Shown here: positions 1 through 8,050 of the stretch, in pieces
Numbering within the stretch: the stretch's first letter is position 1
How the letters are laid out: each line of letters starts with the position of its first letter
IMG/VR virus record: IMGVR_UViG_3300035158_000410
Coordinates: 1-33,066 of that record
Strand: one strand, 5' to 3'
Length of the DNA stretch: 33,066 nt
DNA from: a virus
Notes under the pieces: generated by a model
Databases searched by the model: none
The model's input: the letters and a program-made list of their open reading frames with translations, nothing else
Told to the model about the DNA's origin: nothing
Translations under genes and position numbers: made by a program

Positions 1-507
1 GGAGGAGCTTCCGATTTTCAATCTCAACCAGATCGGCATAGTGGTCACAGCGTTGGTTGCCTCATAGACATTGTTTGCCCATGCAGCCAGTCCGTTCCAT
101 CCCCCGACGCTAGATCTTTCCCTGGCCAGGATCCAGGTTCCGTCTTTATAGTCGTATCCCGGATTATACGAGGCAAAGATGTAAGCGCTGATTCCATCGT
201 TTACTGTAAAGGAATTGATCTTGGTTTCGACAATCGCAGGGTATCCACAAAGACCCACGAAGATTCGTGGTGACTCGTCCCACTCATTCTGTCTCCAGTC
301 TCTCCCAAGGGCGCTAGTTATGCTTAGAGTCAAAACATCTCCAGCCTCGGTGATTGTCCCGGCGGATCCAGGATTTTGTCTCCAAGCCCAGTAAACAGAT
401 GCGTCATCGAAGTCATCCCGGAACTGGATGGACTCCGGAGTGACCACGACCTCTCCGGATTCATAGTAATCGAGTTGCCCGGTGAAAGGGTTAAATTTCC
501 AAGCCAT
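1..507 (-). CDS. Fibre-like or tail-associated structural protein, N-terminal part
   Basis: The frame is open from an ATG at 505-507 to the window edge, so only the first 169 codons are present. The start has a strong site (GAGGAGGTG) just upstream. The protein opens MAWKFNPFTGQLDYYE, a short N-terminal motif I associate with phage tail fibre and receptor-type proteins. It continues with a beta-rich, Trp/Tyr-rich sequence that resembles a lectin/LamG-like sandwich. It lies 11 nt downstream of the minor head gene. Role as a virion surface protein is inferred from the motif and the location. Confidence 0.7.
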   Translation of the reverse strand, partial: MAWKFNPFTGQLDYYESGEVVVTPESIQFRDDFDDASVYWAWRQNPGSAGTITEAGDVLTLSITSALGRDWRQNEWDESPRIFVGLCGYPAIVETKINSFTVNDGISAYIFASYNPGYDYKDGTWILARERSSVGGWNGLAAWANNVYEATNAVTTMPIWLRLKIGSSS

Positions 508-518
508 GTTTCACCTCC

Positions 519-1367
519 TCATTCAGCAGACACCCAGGTCCCCTCACAGTTTGGATGAGCCGGAAGGACCCCGGATGCCTCGCCGATTGTATAGATTTGT
601 CCTTGATGATCCTGGCAGAAACGCTCACAGCAATCAGGATCCTCTACTCTCATGAGCCTCTTTATACCAGCATCCTTGTATCCAATAATAGCGCCCTCAT
701 TGAGAGCGCTCGCAGTCTCTGTCCTGGCTATGGTCAAAGCCCTGGACAGGTGCGCTTTATTCATGTAGCGGTCAAGCGCCTTGTCGATATCCGCTTGAGC
801 CAATCCCTCCTCCTCGAGCTTCGTGGCCAGGCTCCCCACAGCGCCGGCCTGTTGATTGTTGAGTCCGATGATTGGCCGGAGTTCCCTGGCAATCTCAGGG
901 ATTGACTTTCCTTGGTCGATCCCGGTCCGGACCACAGTCCTTAGAGCTTGCATGGTCTCATTGGTCAGGCCGGCCACTAGGCTTCCGGCATGGGAGTTCG
1001 CCCAGGATGTAGAAGCCTGTCCGATCGGATCGGTCCTTTCCTGCTTTTCAAACCTCCCCACAGCATCGGATCCGGAGGCTGCAATTCTGGACAGGGGACC
1101 GTTAAAGATCTTCCGTCCCTCTCCCTTGATGTATCCCCAGTTGGCCATGCTCTCAACGATTGCGGAAGGAGTCTTTCCTCTCGCCCGGCCAAGTCCCTTC
1201 CGGACCTCTTTTGTTAGGAAGGCGAAGAACTCATTGGCTGCGCTCCGCAAGGCTCGCTCGTATTTCCTTTGATTGAGTAGAAACTGCCGGCGCCTTCGTT
1301 GCCGGTAGTTGAGCTTCTCCAGCGCAACGTAGATTGACTTGTGGATATCGACTAGGATCTCATTCAA
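519..1367 (-). CDS. Mu gpF / SPP1 gp7-like minor head protein
   Basis: 282 aa. The C-terminal third carries the pattern typical of the Mu F-like head morphogenesis domain: an R-T-E-T helix (ARTETASALNEGAIIGYKDAG), then DPDCCERFCQDHQG, then PAHPNCEGTW, with Cys/His residues at the usual positions. The basic N-terminus (RQRRRRQFLLNQRKYERALR) is helical. In this family the protein sits near the portal and is needed for head assembly or DNA ejection. The gene is in the expected place just after the portal and overlaps the 104-aa gene upstream by 4 nt. Confidence 0.88.
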   Translation of the reverse strand: MNEILVDIHKSIYVALEKLNYRQRRRRQFLLNQRKYERALRSAANEFFAFLTKEVRKGLGRARGKTPSAIVESMANWGYIKGEGRKIFNGPLSRIAASGSDAVGRFEKQERTDPIGQASTSWANSHAGSLVAGLTNETMQALRTVVRTGIDQGKSIPEIARELRPIIGLNNQQAGAVGSLATKLEEEGLAQADIDKALDRYMNKAHLSRALTIARTETASALNEGAIIGYKDAGIKRLMRVEDPDCCERFCQDHQGQIYTIGEASGVLPAHPNCEGTWVSAE

Positions 1368-1678
1368 TGCTGTCCTCTCTGCCTCCTGAATCCTCTCCCT
1401 GGCGGTCCCATCGTAACATCTGGCCGGACAATCTGGCCTCCCTGCTGAGTCTTTCTCTTTTCCTTTTCAGCCTCGAGTTCCTTATACTCTTCCTCGGAGA
1501 TCTCTTTGATGTAGGCGATGTTAGAGTCGAGCTTGATCGGGATAATCATAGGCATCCCATCAATAGCCTCTTCGACTACTGCGTCGAACACTCGGCATTT
1601 CTGAAGATACGCTTGGTCGATTTTTCCTTTCACAGCCAGGGTGATAGGTGGGTTTTTTAAGACGACGATGATTGGCAT
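1364..1678 (-). CDS. Small hypothetical protein between portal and minor head gene
   Basis: 104 aa, not recognised. It begins MPIIVVLKNPPITLAVKGKIDQ, has a beta-rich first half and a charged helix (SEEEYKELEAEKEKRKTQQ), and ends in a basic tail. It starts directly after the portal stop codon and overlaps the minor head gene by 4 nt, so the three are translationally coupled. The position suggests a head-assembly accessory role, but no motif shows one. Confidence 0.75.
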   Translation of the reverse strand: MPIIVVLKNPPITLAVKGKIDQAYLQKCRVFDAVVEEAIDGMPMIIPIKLDSNIAYIKEISEEEYKELEAEKEKRKTQQGGQIVRPDVTMGPPGRGFRRQRGQH

Positions 1679-3175
1679 TTAGTCCTCCTTGCCTTCGTTT
1701 ATTATTTGATTGAACCTTTCTTTCCCTTCCTGATCGGAATCTATAAAAGTCTGGATCTTCCCTCCAAGCTCCTCCAGGGCTGCCATCATTATGGCCTCCC
1801 TCTTCTCGACTGACTCCTCTCCAGCCGGCAGGAAGTTGGCTGCTATGTAGTATTGATTCCCCTCCGGATCCTTCCGGGGTTCCCATCCCATCTCTTTCCG
1901 GATCTGATTCGGAGTCACAGCGCCCATCATAAACAGGATCTGGAGACGCTTGACCAGGGCATCGTGATCCCTGGTGTCGAGCTTGTTCCATTCAAAATAA
2001 AAGTCCTTGATGTCTAACCCATCCCGGACGACCTTGTTTGTTATGATCCGGCCAGTCAGCATCTTGAGCGGTTGGATGATTGACTGAGCGTAGATCTTCG
2101 TTGACTCCCCGGCGATGGATCCACCTAGAGATCCAGTCTCTGCGATCCCGATCCGGTAGGGAGGCATCTTATAAGCGGAGAGAACCTCATCCCGGAGGAT
2201 CTTCAGATACAGTTTAAACCCGGCCTCTTCTGTCTTCACGTTCAAGGGCTTCCATTCGACCTTTCCGTTGGCCGGCGGTTTTAGGACCAGGGTCTTGTGA
2301 GCATTGGAGGATCCTTTGATCTCCACGTCCAGGAAATTTGTTATCTGTCTGGCTGCCTCTGCCGACCATCGACCGGTGAGGACCACAAGCGCAGCCGGCA
2401 CTCCATAGTTGTCGAAGAAAGCCAGGTTATAATCCCGGACACCGATCAATCCCATCACAGCGCCCACAGCCGGCAGGATGTTTGGCCGGCCATAGTAATC
2501 TGACTTCTGATAATACTCGAACTGGTAGATCAATTCATGGGCGAGGTTCTTTTTCCCTTTGACCTCTTTGCCGGTCTTCGATGAGATCCGGAGTCCGGAT
2601 CCATACTTTGTGAACCAGACCCTCTTTGCGTTCCGGAGTTGAGCATAGCGCATCATATCCTCATTGATATAAAGAGTGTGAGCCGGGATCTGCCAAAGCC
2701 CGATGACTTTGCCCTCGATCGGTGGATCTCGTTCTACCTCCAGTCCCCACCATCCAACGGATCCCCAGTCCACCATCGCTTTCTTTATGATGTCGGTTAT
2801 ATCCTCATCCGTTTCATTCGGATCCAGGAGAAAGTCCTTGACCCTTTGGCGATCCTCTTCCTTGTGTTCCTTCACTCCCTCTTTGACCTTGATCTCCCAT
2901 CCTTGGCCAACCACATCCTGAGCGATCTGCCGGACACAGGCGTCGAAATAACTTGAGTTCTCCTCCAAGGTCAGAAGCCCATCCACGTTGAAGGGATGGG
3001 GGACCATGCCATGCTCGGTCAACCACTTCTTCGGCTTGATCTGTTCGGTCTTGGGTTTCTTCTCGGCACCCCTCAGAACCGAGAGGGGAAAGAGTCCCTT
3101 GTCGGTTTTTATAAAATAGACTTTGCCTTCGTCCTGTTCAGACGTCTGAGATAAAGACTTTTCCTTCATCCTCAT
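1679..3175 (-). CDS. Portal protein
   Basis: 498 aa, the usual size for a portal of the phage portal/PBSX family. Recognisable blocks are PHPFNVDGLLTLEENSSYFD and DACVRQIAQDVVGQGW near residues 58-95, the clip/stem region (VEIKGSSNAHKTLVLKPPANGKVEW), and the typical KILRDEVLSAYKMPPYRIGI...GSLGGSIAGEST block near 330-360. The C-terminus is charged. The portal forms the dodecameric vertex through which terminase packs DNA. The start overlaps the upstream chimeric ORF by 38 nt. The gene is rich in GGATCC, unlike the genes immediately upstream. Confidence 0.93.
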   Translation of the reverse strand: MRMKEKSLSQTSEQDEGKVYFIKTDKGLFPLSVLRGAEKKPKTEQIKPKKWLTEHGMVPHPFNVDGLLTLEENSSYFDACVRQIAQDVVGQGWEIKVKEGVKEHKEEDRQRVKDFLLDPNETDEDITDIIKKAMVDWGSVGWWGLEVERDPPIEGKVIGLWQIPAHTLYINEDMMRYAQLRNAKRVWFTKYGSGLRISSKTGKEVKGKKNLAHELIYQFEYYQKSDYYGRPNILPAVGAVMGLIGVRDYNLAFFDNYGVPAALVVLTGRWSAEAARQITNFLDVEIKGSSNAHKTLVLKPPANGKVEWKPLNVKTEEAGFKLYLKILRDEVLSAYKMPPYRIGIAETGSLGGSIAGESTKIYAQSIIQPLKMLTGRIITNKVVRDGLDIKDFYFEWNKLDTRDHDALVKRLQILFMMGAVTPNQIRKEMGWEPRKDPEGNQYYIAANFLPAGEESVEKREAIMMAALEELGGKIQTFIDSDQEGKERFNQIINEGKED

Positions 3176-3671
3176 CCTCCCAGTCTTCTTGTTTTTTCTT
3201 TTTTCGGCCAGGGTATTCCCTGGTTATCTTGGCGATCTCTTCCTCTATTTCCCGGCGGTCCTCCTCTTCCGGAGTCATTGGCCTTTTCTTTTTCTTCTCT
3301 TCGGGCTTCGCCACGTTCGCCTTGGCTTTGATCTTCCATCCCTGACCAACGACGTCCTGGGCGATCTGCCGGACACACGCATCGAGGTAGCTGGAATTGT
3401 CCATGAGGTAGAGCATCCCGCTCACGTCATACGGATGCTGTACCAGGCCCTGGTCCGACAGCCATCTGGCTTGCTGCTTCAACTGCTTCGAAGCCGCTCT
3501 CGAGGGGGTTTCGGCCGCCTTCAGGATCGTGGCCGGGAATAGCCCTTTGCTCGTACTTAGAAAAAAGACCTCGCCCCTGTCTCCGTCCCCTGACTTTGCG
3601 GGACGAGATCTCGATTTACTCGTTGCCGTAGTAGACTTTACCTTCGTCTTCTTCATCGCCTTTCTCCCCAA
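3138..3671 (-). CDS. Chimeric ORF: portal N-terminus fused to terminase C-terminus
   Basis: 177 aa. Residues from about 30 to 115 parallel the portal N-terminus: GLFPATILKAAE versus GLFPLSVLRGAE, HPYDVSGML versus HPFNVDGLL, and an identical DACVRQIAQDVVGQGW. The last 55 residues parallel the terminase C-terminus: KKRPMTPEEEDRREIEEEIA versus KRRPYLSAEQEDRVEIEEEI, then DEDEGKVF versus DEEDEGKVY. It has no portal clip, stem or wing. It overlaps the terminase 3' end by 56 nt and the real portal start by 38 nt. This is what an offset recombination or tandem duplication of the terminase-portal junction would leave. It may be translated, but a function is not evident. Confidence 0.8.
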   Translation of the reverse strand: MGRKAMKKTKVKSTTATSKSRSRPAKSGDGDRGEVFFLSTSKGLFPATILKAAETPSRAASKQLKQQARWLSDQGLVQHPYDVSGMLYLMDNSSYLDACVRQIAQDVVGQGWKIKAKANVAKPEEKKKKRPMTPEEEDRREIEEEIAKITREYPGRKKKKQEDWEDEDEGKVFISDV

Positions 3672-5115
3672 TGAACAGCGGCAGACGCTTCCCGGGTTTC
3701 TGGCCGCGTGTCACCCTCGCGATCTCCTCTTCGATTTCTACGCGGTCCTCCTGCTCTGCGGATAAATATGGTCGCCGCTTTCTCTCCCTCTGTTCTTTTT
3801 TCTCCTGGGCTTCTTTCTCGTCTCTCGCTATGCCCGTGTGGTAGACCTCGCCATCCGTCTCCTCTTCGACCTCAGCTGCGGCATACACACAGGCTTCCAT
3901 GCGATCGGGTGATGGTAAGCCGCGGCGTCGCAGCTCCTCTTTCGACTCCACGGCTATAATCCCATTACTCAGTGTACGATAGCGGATGCTCTGCATCTGT
4001 GACCGCAGGACGTCGTCTGCGGGCAGGTCGATATACGGCAGGAGCTTCGCCAGGTGAAAATGGAGCTCTGTCTTTTTGTTTTTATAGCGTTCGAGGTACT
4101 CGTCGCTCGGCCGCTCGCTGCCTTTTATGGGGTAGGCGTTGAAGCCCAGCTCTTTTAGCCTGAAATAAACGCCGTTCCCGGGACCGATAGCGTCTACCTT
4201 GATCGGTTTTGTTTTATCGTAATTCACGATGCGGATGACGTCTCCCACGCTCTCCATGGGATCCTGATGGCTGTAGATCCCTGGGAGGGAGAAGCTCCAT
4301 CCTTTTTTCTTTGCGATTATTGTTTCATCTCCCCCGTACTCGGCCACATCCACACCGTATTCCTCTTCATCGCTCTCCTTGGTGTGGACCGTCCGGCTCA
4401 TGGCATCCAGGACTTGCTCATGGGGAAAGATATTTTTGATGCTGGCGATGGCGTTCCAGTCCCCCTCGAGCCATGCCCGGAGGAGCTCCGGAGGCAGGTT
4501 CATTTGCTTTAAATTCTCTTCGTAGTCCGCCGGCAGATGGGGGTTATCAGATGGACGCGCCGGAATGAAAGTATGATTCGGCAGCTTCTGATCGATGAAC
4601 CTCGTTTTGATCCAGTTGGGCTCGGGATTTGCCGTCAGCAGCCCTTTATACCGGAGGCCCTTGGCCGTCCGGTGTCGCAGCCTCGATGCCAGCATGAAGA
4701 AGAATTTCTCGCTCGTCTCTTCAGCCTGGTCGATCCCAAACCATCCCAGCTCCATGCTCTTCAATCGGTCAATAGCCCGCGTGTCATCACCCAGGCCGCC
4801 GTAGAAGAGCAGTGACCCATTTTTAAAGCGGATGAAGTTTTCCGTTTTGTGATGCTGAGCGATGAGCTCTAGGGGCAAGCACTCCTGCAGCGTGAGCATC
4901 GTCGATCGCCGGAAACTCCGGAGTTCGTGCCGGCAGAGAAATCCAATGTTATCCGAATACCGCATGCTGAGATCCACGGCATACGCGCAGAGCCAGGTTG
5001 TTTTCCCGCCGCCCATAGCACCCCCGTAGAGGATAAAGCGCTCAGGGGCTTCGAACGCCAGGGCCTGTTTACCCGTGGGATCGATGCTCTCGACTTCAGA
5101 CCGCGGGACTTCCAC
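3616..5115 (-). CDS. terL: Terminase large subunit
   Basis: 499 aa. The ATPase domain has Walker A GGAMGGGKTTW at residues 31-41 and Walker B GWFGIDQAEE at 124-133, followed by a LLTANPEPN coupling region near 160. The nuclease domain shows the RNase H-like acidic residues in GVDVAEYGGDETI (D256), VDAIGPGNG (D308) and SPDRMEA (D404). The protein powers DNA packaging into proheads and cuts the concatemer. Its last 70 residues are a charged extension (EDRVEIEEEIARVTR...DEEDEGKVYYGNE) partly repeated in the next ORF. It starts inside the end of the YkgJ-like gene, with a 20-nt overlap. Confidence 0.95.
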   Translation of the reverse strand: MEVPRSEVESIDPTGKQALAFEAPERFILYGGAMGGGKTTWLCAYAVDLSMRYSDNIGFLCRHELRSFRRSTMLTLQECLPLELIAQHHKTENFIRFKNGSLLFYGGLGDDTRAIDRLKSMELGWFGIDQAEETSEKFFFMLASRLRHRTAKGLRYKGLLTANPEPNWIKTRFIDQKLPNHTFIPARPSDNPHLPADYEENLKQMNLPPELLRAWLEGDWNAIASIKNIFPHEQVLDAMSRTVHTKESDEEEYGVDVAEYGGDETIIAKKKGWSFSLPGIYSHQDPMESVGDVIRIVNYDKTKPIKVDAIGPGNGVYFRLKELGFNAYPIKGSERPSDEYLERYKNKKTELHFHLAKLLPYIDLPADDVLRSQMQSIRYRTLSNGIIAVESKEELRRRGLPSPDRMEACVYAAAEVEEETDGEVYHTGIARDEKEAQEKKEQRERKRRPYLSAEQEDRVEIEEEIARVTRGQKPGKRLPLFIGEKGDEEDEGKVYYGNE

Positions 5116-5509
5116 TCAGCTCCTCCATATGGTCTTCGGCCCAGCCCTGTTTATTTTTGATGAGTTCCTCCTCTTCCATCTTCAGCCAGTGCCGACTCCT
5201 CTCGCAGTTGAATGTTCTGCAGACCTCCGGTCGCCGTTCATAGATCTCACAGCTTTTTGATTCGGGATCGAAATACACGCAAGCGAGGATCTTACCGTGG
5301 GGAGGAAGCTCGATCACTTTCTGCCGCAGCACATATCGGCTCCAATCCCTATGCCGGTCCCCCGTCCTGGATTTAGGCACGAGGACGACATCGTAAATGC
5401 CCAACTCGTGTTCCCACTTGGCCAGGCGCACCGAGCTCACGACGATGCAGCAGAGTCCGCAGCGCGTGCCGCAGTTATATTCTTTGTGATTGTCACTGGC
5501 CATCAGCAT
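5096..5509 (-). CDS. YkgJ-family cysteine-cluster protein
   Basis: 137 aa. The pattern NCGTRCGLCCIVV near the N-terminus, LACVYFDPESKSCEIYERRP and EVCRTFNCE matches the YkgJ family (formerly annotated as zinc- or iron-chelating). These proteins carry a conserved eight-Cys cluster of uncertain function. Two in-frame starts exist. The second ATG (5501-5503) is 9 nt from GGGAGG and looks better than the first, which is only 3 nt from it. The gene is coupled to terL by a 20-nt overlap. A role in phage growth is unknown. Confidence 0.82.
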   Translation of the reverse strand: MLMASDNHKEYNCGTRCGLCCIVVSSVRLAKWEHELGIYDVVLVPKSRTGDRHRDWSRYVLRQKVIELPPHGKILACVYFDPESKSCEIYERRPEVCRTFNCERSRHWLKMEEEELIKNKQGWAEDHMEELSGSPAV

Positions 5510-5688
5510 TTGCCTCCCATTCGCCTCTCGATTTGTTTCTGGACATAGGGGCAGCGCGGCACTCCCACGTTCATCTGCCAGGGATTATCGAAATAACCGA
5601 GGGACTCGAGCCTTCCGGCTATCATCATCTTGGCTTCTATCCGGCTGAAAGCATTCGAAGACACGCCGTCAAGGTTTATGCGGATCAT
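5503..5688 (-). CDS. Small hypothetical protein
   Basis: 61 aa, not recognised. It contains NPWQMNVGVPRCPYVQKQIERRMGG. The start follows a clear GAGGAGAAGAAAC site, and the stop overlaps the YkgJ-like gene start by 7 nt. The tight coupling supports a real gene. Confidence 0.65.
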   Translation of the reverse strand: MIRINLDGVSSNAFSRIEAKMMIAGRLESLGYFDNPWQMNVGVPRCPYVQKQIERRMGGKC

Positions 5689-5729
5689 GTTTCTTCTCCT
5701 CTTTCAAATAGTTGATGACTTTCTCCACA

Positions 5730-5834
5730 TCAGACCGGATGATGACAGCGAACAACCTTCTTAGGAAAGCGCCCGGCGATAAAAAAATAGGGGCAAGAGA
5801 TATTACATTTTTCTACGTTTATGACTCTAGCCAT
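5730..5834 (-). CDS. 34-aa Cys/His mini-protein
   Basis: Read directly from the sequence: MARVINVEKCNISCPYFFIA followed by GRFPKKVVRCHHPV. C-x3-C and CHH residues could bind one zinc. The start is preceded by GGAGGAAAAAT and overlaps the stop of the upstream gene. A small Zn-knuckle protein is plausible. No function can be assigned. Confidence 0.6.
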   Translation of the reverse strand: MARVINVEKCNISCPYFFIAGRFPKKVVRCHHPV

Positions 5835-6024
5835 ATTTTTCCTCCAGGGCCCTGAGCCTGTCTTCAAAGTGGCTCTTCACGGCGCGACCGACTGCCGCTA
5901 CAAGATCATCTAGCGGGCAGATCCTGTGCACCCAAAATTTCCGTGGCCGGTGCCGGGTGCCGGAATATACTCGTTTACGGTTCGCCGCCCGAACTCTTCG
6001 ACCACAATTTCTGCACGCACTCAT
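5827..6024 (-). CDS. Small zinc-ribbon-like protein
   Basis: 65 aa. It starts MSACRNCGRRVRAANRKRVY with a CxxC pair, has a possible second ligand region (WVHRICPLDD), and ends in a helix (VGRAVKSHFEDRLRALEEKYG). It overlaps both neighbours by a few nucleotides. It is probably a small nucleic-acid-binding or structural zinc protein, inferred only from the motif. Confidence 0.65.
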   Translation of the reverse strand: MSACRNCGRRVRAANRKRVYSGTRHRPRKFWVHRICPLDDLVAAVGRAVKSHFEDRLRALEEKYG

Positions 6025-6374
6025 TCTCCCTCCCCCGTTTCCAAAGTGGTCGCCGGCGACTGTTTTTCCAGCTCCTCGTCATCCCGCATCCCGGGCGGAT
6101 CGAGGTCCGCAACCGCGTCCGGAATCCTCGCCTCGCTCTCCAATTTTTTTGGGGGGCGACCTAATTTCGGTTTCCCAGCCCTGACAGCCGAAAATTTTTC
6201 GGTCGCCGTCCCGATCTCAGCATTCAACGCCACCAGCTTCGCACGCAATACCACACGATCAGCCGCGCTCTCAACCCTCCTCAGCCTTGCCTTGAGATCA
6301 GCCCTCTCCTCCCCCAAGTCAATCACCTGATCAGCTATTTTATCCAACAGCTTTTCGCTCTTCGTCATAATCAT
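6021..6374 (-). CDS. Coiled-coil protein with AT-hook-like motif
   Basis: 117 aa. The N-terminal 70 residues form a heptad-rich coiled coil (LLDKIADQVIDLGEERADLKARLRRVESAADRV). This is followed by GKPKLGRPPKK, which resembles an AT-hook (GRP core flanked by basic residues), and an acidic tail. The architecture suggests a DNA-binding oligomer. It overlaps both neighbouring genes (4 and 35 nt). Not assigned to a family. Confidence 0.7.
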   Translation of the reverse strand: MIMTKSEKLLDKIADQVIDLGEERADLKARLRRVESAADRVVLRAKLVALNAEIGTATEKFSAVRAGKPKLGRPPKKLESEARIPDAVADLDPPGMRDDEELEKQSPATTLETGEGE

Positions 6375-6558
6375 ACCCCTTCAACTTCAAATAACTCCGC
6401 AATTCATAAGCACTCAACCCGGGATGAAAACACATCGCAACCATCAACCGCAAAAACATCCTCATCTCCACTTCCCACACCGTCCCACCAGGACACTGCT
6501 CCAAATAAGCCAAGAGCTCAGGCTCACTAAATACCAGTGGATCACTCCCTTCCATCAT
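6340..6558 (-). CDS. Small hypothetical protein
   Basis: 72 aa (MMEGSDPLVFSEPELLAYLE...). An acidic N-terminal segment precedes a helical, Met-rich stretch (VEMRMFLRLMVAMCFHPGLSAYELRSYLKLKG). A GGAGGAATG site lies just before the start, and the next gene overlaps by 35 nt. Not recognised. Confidence 0.65.
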   Translation of the reverse strand: MMEGSDPLVFSEPELLAYLEQCPGGTVWEVEMRMFLRLMVAMCFHPGLSAYELRSYLKLKGYDYDEERKAVG

Positions 6559-7114
6559 TCCTCCAAATCTATACCAAACCTAATACCCCACACTAGAAAA
6601 AATAATTTAAAGAAAAACAAACCTATCTCCACTCCAAAATTCAACGACCTCCACCTCTCTACTCTAATATATTTCATTATGTATAAATAAACCCTACTAA
6701 ATTAGTAGACATACATCTGTTTTTTGTGGTATGCCTACTGAGCGATACGGAGATGACAAAATAAAAAAAACAGAAATTCACCCGTATCCCCCTTCAGAGT
6801 TTTTTACAAAAAATAATTTCTCAAGTTTATCTTGAATAAAAATAATTTCTCTTCGAGGAAGTGTCTTGATCGATCGCAGAAATTTATTGCTGCAGATTCC
6901 TTGTGCTCCTCCATCTTGATTCAAAATACCTGAGAATCCCTGGAGGATTGAGGGAGAGCTGCGGGAAGTTTTTCTCCCTCTCCTCTCTTCCTGGAAGACA
7001 GATGAATTTACCCCTGGGGATCCACTATTTTTACAACCGATTTTCTTAAGTTGTTTATTCATAATAACTTAACTTATAAAAAAGTTGACATAATACCAGT
7101 TATGCGACACAATC
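6559..7114. other. AT-rich intergenic region with repeats and a doubtful ORF
   Basis: This 556-nt stretch separates the small terminase from the next gene downstream. It holds a palindrome CTACTAA-a-TTAGTAG (6694-6708). It also has a 14-nt direct repeat AAAAATAATTTCTC (6809-6822 and 6838-6851, 29-bp spacing) flanking the palindrome TCAAG-tttat-CTTGA (6821-6835). A 94-codon minus ORF (6778-7062) is open, but it lacks a ribosome binding site and has a biased, Ser/Arg-rich product. I do not treat it as a gene. The region is AT-rich compared with its surroundings. It could be a packaging, regulatory or recombination site. Confidence 0.5.
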
Positions 7115-7708
7115 TTATCTCCTCGGCCCAGGCTTTTTCACACTCTCAGGGTCTACATCAGGCAGGTTTTTCTCCCTGGGGATCCTGCTCTTATAAGTGA
7201 TCGTCATTCCTCCCTTGTGTGTCTCCTCTACCTTGTCCGTCATTCCCAGCCAGTTCTTGGCCAGGAATATTTGTACAGCATAGCTCCCATCCTTAACGCT
7301 CTTGATCATTCCTTGGAGGAGCATCGAGTTCCTCAGTGCCCTCCCCTCTTTTATTTTCATGGCGAAAGACGGATGCGCCTTTTTCCATCTCTGGAATGTA
7401 CGTGGATTTACTTCAAATAAGTGAGCCATATTGTCTTCAGGTAATCCTAATGCAGCTAAGGCTTTGACTATGGTGACGAATTGCTCGTTATATTTTCTTA
7501 CTTGTCCTCGTTTAGGTGAGAGTTGAGATTTACGACCGAGTTCTCTGAAGAATTCTTTACGGACGTCTTTGAGTTCATTTCTTTGTGTGTGCATTTTGTC
7601 GAAGGTTTCGACTGCTGTTTCTTTTTCATCGTCATTCAGTTCCTGGGAGATGATCCTGTTGAGCTTCTCGTCCTTAGTCTGTGGCGTAGCCGTTTGATCC
7701 TTGCTCAT
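7115..7708 (-). CDS. terS: Putative terminase small subunit
   Basis: 197 aa. A helix-turn-helix region near residues 75-115 (ALAALGLPEDNMAHLFEVNP then RTFQRWKKAHPSFAMKIKEG) is followed by AVQIFLAKNWLGMTDK. This order is common in phage small-terminase and related HTH proteins. The small subunit recognises the packaging site and recruits TerL. It is separated from terL by about 2 kb and six small genes, which is unusual but not rare. The start has AAAAGGAATAACGGTC upstream. A transcription-regulator role cannot be excluded. Confidence 0.7.
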   Translation of the reverse strand: MSKDQTATPQTKDEKLNRIISQELNDDEKETAVETFDKMHTQRNELKDVRKEFFRELGRKSQLSPKRGQVRKYNEQFVTIVKALAALGLPEDNMAHLFEVNPRTFQRWKKAHPSFAMKIKEGRALRNSMLLQGMIKSVKDGSYAVQIFLAKNWLGMTDKVEETHKGGMTITYKSRIPREKNLPDVDPESVKKPGPRR

Positions 7709-7792
7709 GACCGTTATTCCTTTTGAGAGAGAGGAGGGAGGAGGGGAAGAAGAGGAGAGAGCTTGGGAGGCACTTGTGTTTTAAGGTTTATT

Positions 7793-7836
7793 CCCGGGTG
7801 TACGCTCGTGGAGTGGGATTGCGAGCAACACCCGGG
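7793..7836. repeat. Perfect two-tier inverted repeat upstream of terS
   Basis: CCCGGGTGT (7793-7801) pairs with ACACCCGGG (7828-7836), and nested inside it GCTCG (7804-7808) pairs with CGAGC (7822-7826), leaving a 13-nt loop. No T-run follows on either strand, so it is not an intrinsic terminator. It sits about 85 nt upstream of the terS start. It could be a structured leader or a terminase-recognition site. Confidence 0.75.
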
Positions 7837-7928
7837 ACGCTGATCCCTAGCTCTTTTTCTTCTTCTATAGTGTATAGGGGATTTAGAGCCTTTGAGGCGG
7901 CGGCCGGATTTTTTCAACAGGCGTGGCA

Positions 7929-8039
7929 TCAGTCCTCTTCCTTCTTATCCCTGTAGTCCCAATACAGACCGGCGGTCTGCGCGATCATCAGAAGATAGAG
8001 CGGTCCCTGAATCAAGATCATCATTTCTAGGTCGCTCAT
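7929..8039 (-). CDS. 36-aa membrane mini-protein at end of lysis cassette
   Basis: Read directly: MSDLEMMILIQGPLYLLMIA then QTAGLYWDYRDKKEED. One predicted transmembrane helix is followed by a charged tail. An AAGGACAATCCCC site precedes the ATG. It follows three other small membrane-protein genes and the amidase, so it is likely part of the lysis module, for example as a small holin-like or accessory protein. Confidence 0.6.
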   Translation of the reverse strand: MSDLEMMILIQGPLYLLMIAQTAGLYWDYRDKKEED

Positions 8040-8050
8040 GGGGATTGTCC

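Noticed and set aside
6778-7062. A 94-codon minus ORF
   Set aside because: No ribosome binding site, Ser/Arg-rich unstructured product, and it runs over direct repeats and a palindrome.
7714-7929. A 71-codon minus ORF in the terS upstream region
   Set aside because: Pro/Ser/Arg-rich product without a site, overlapping the perfect hairpin at 7793-7836.
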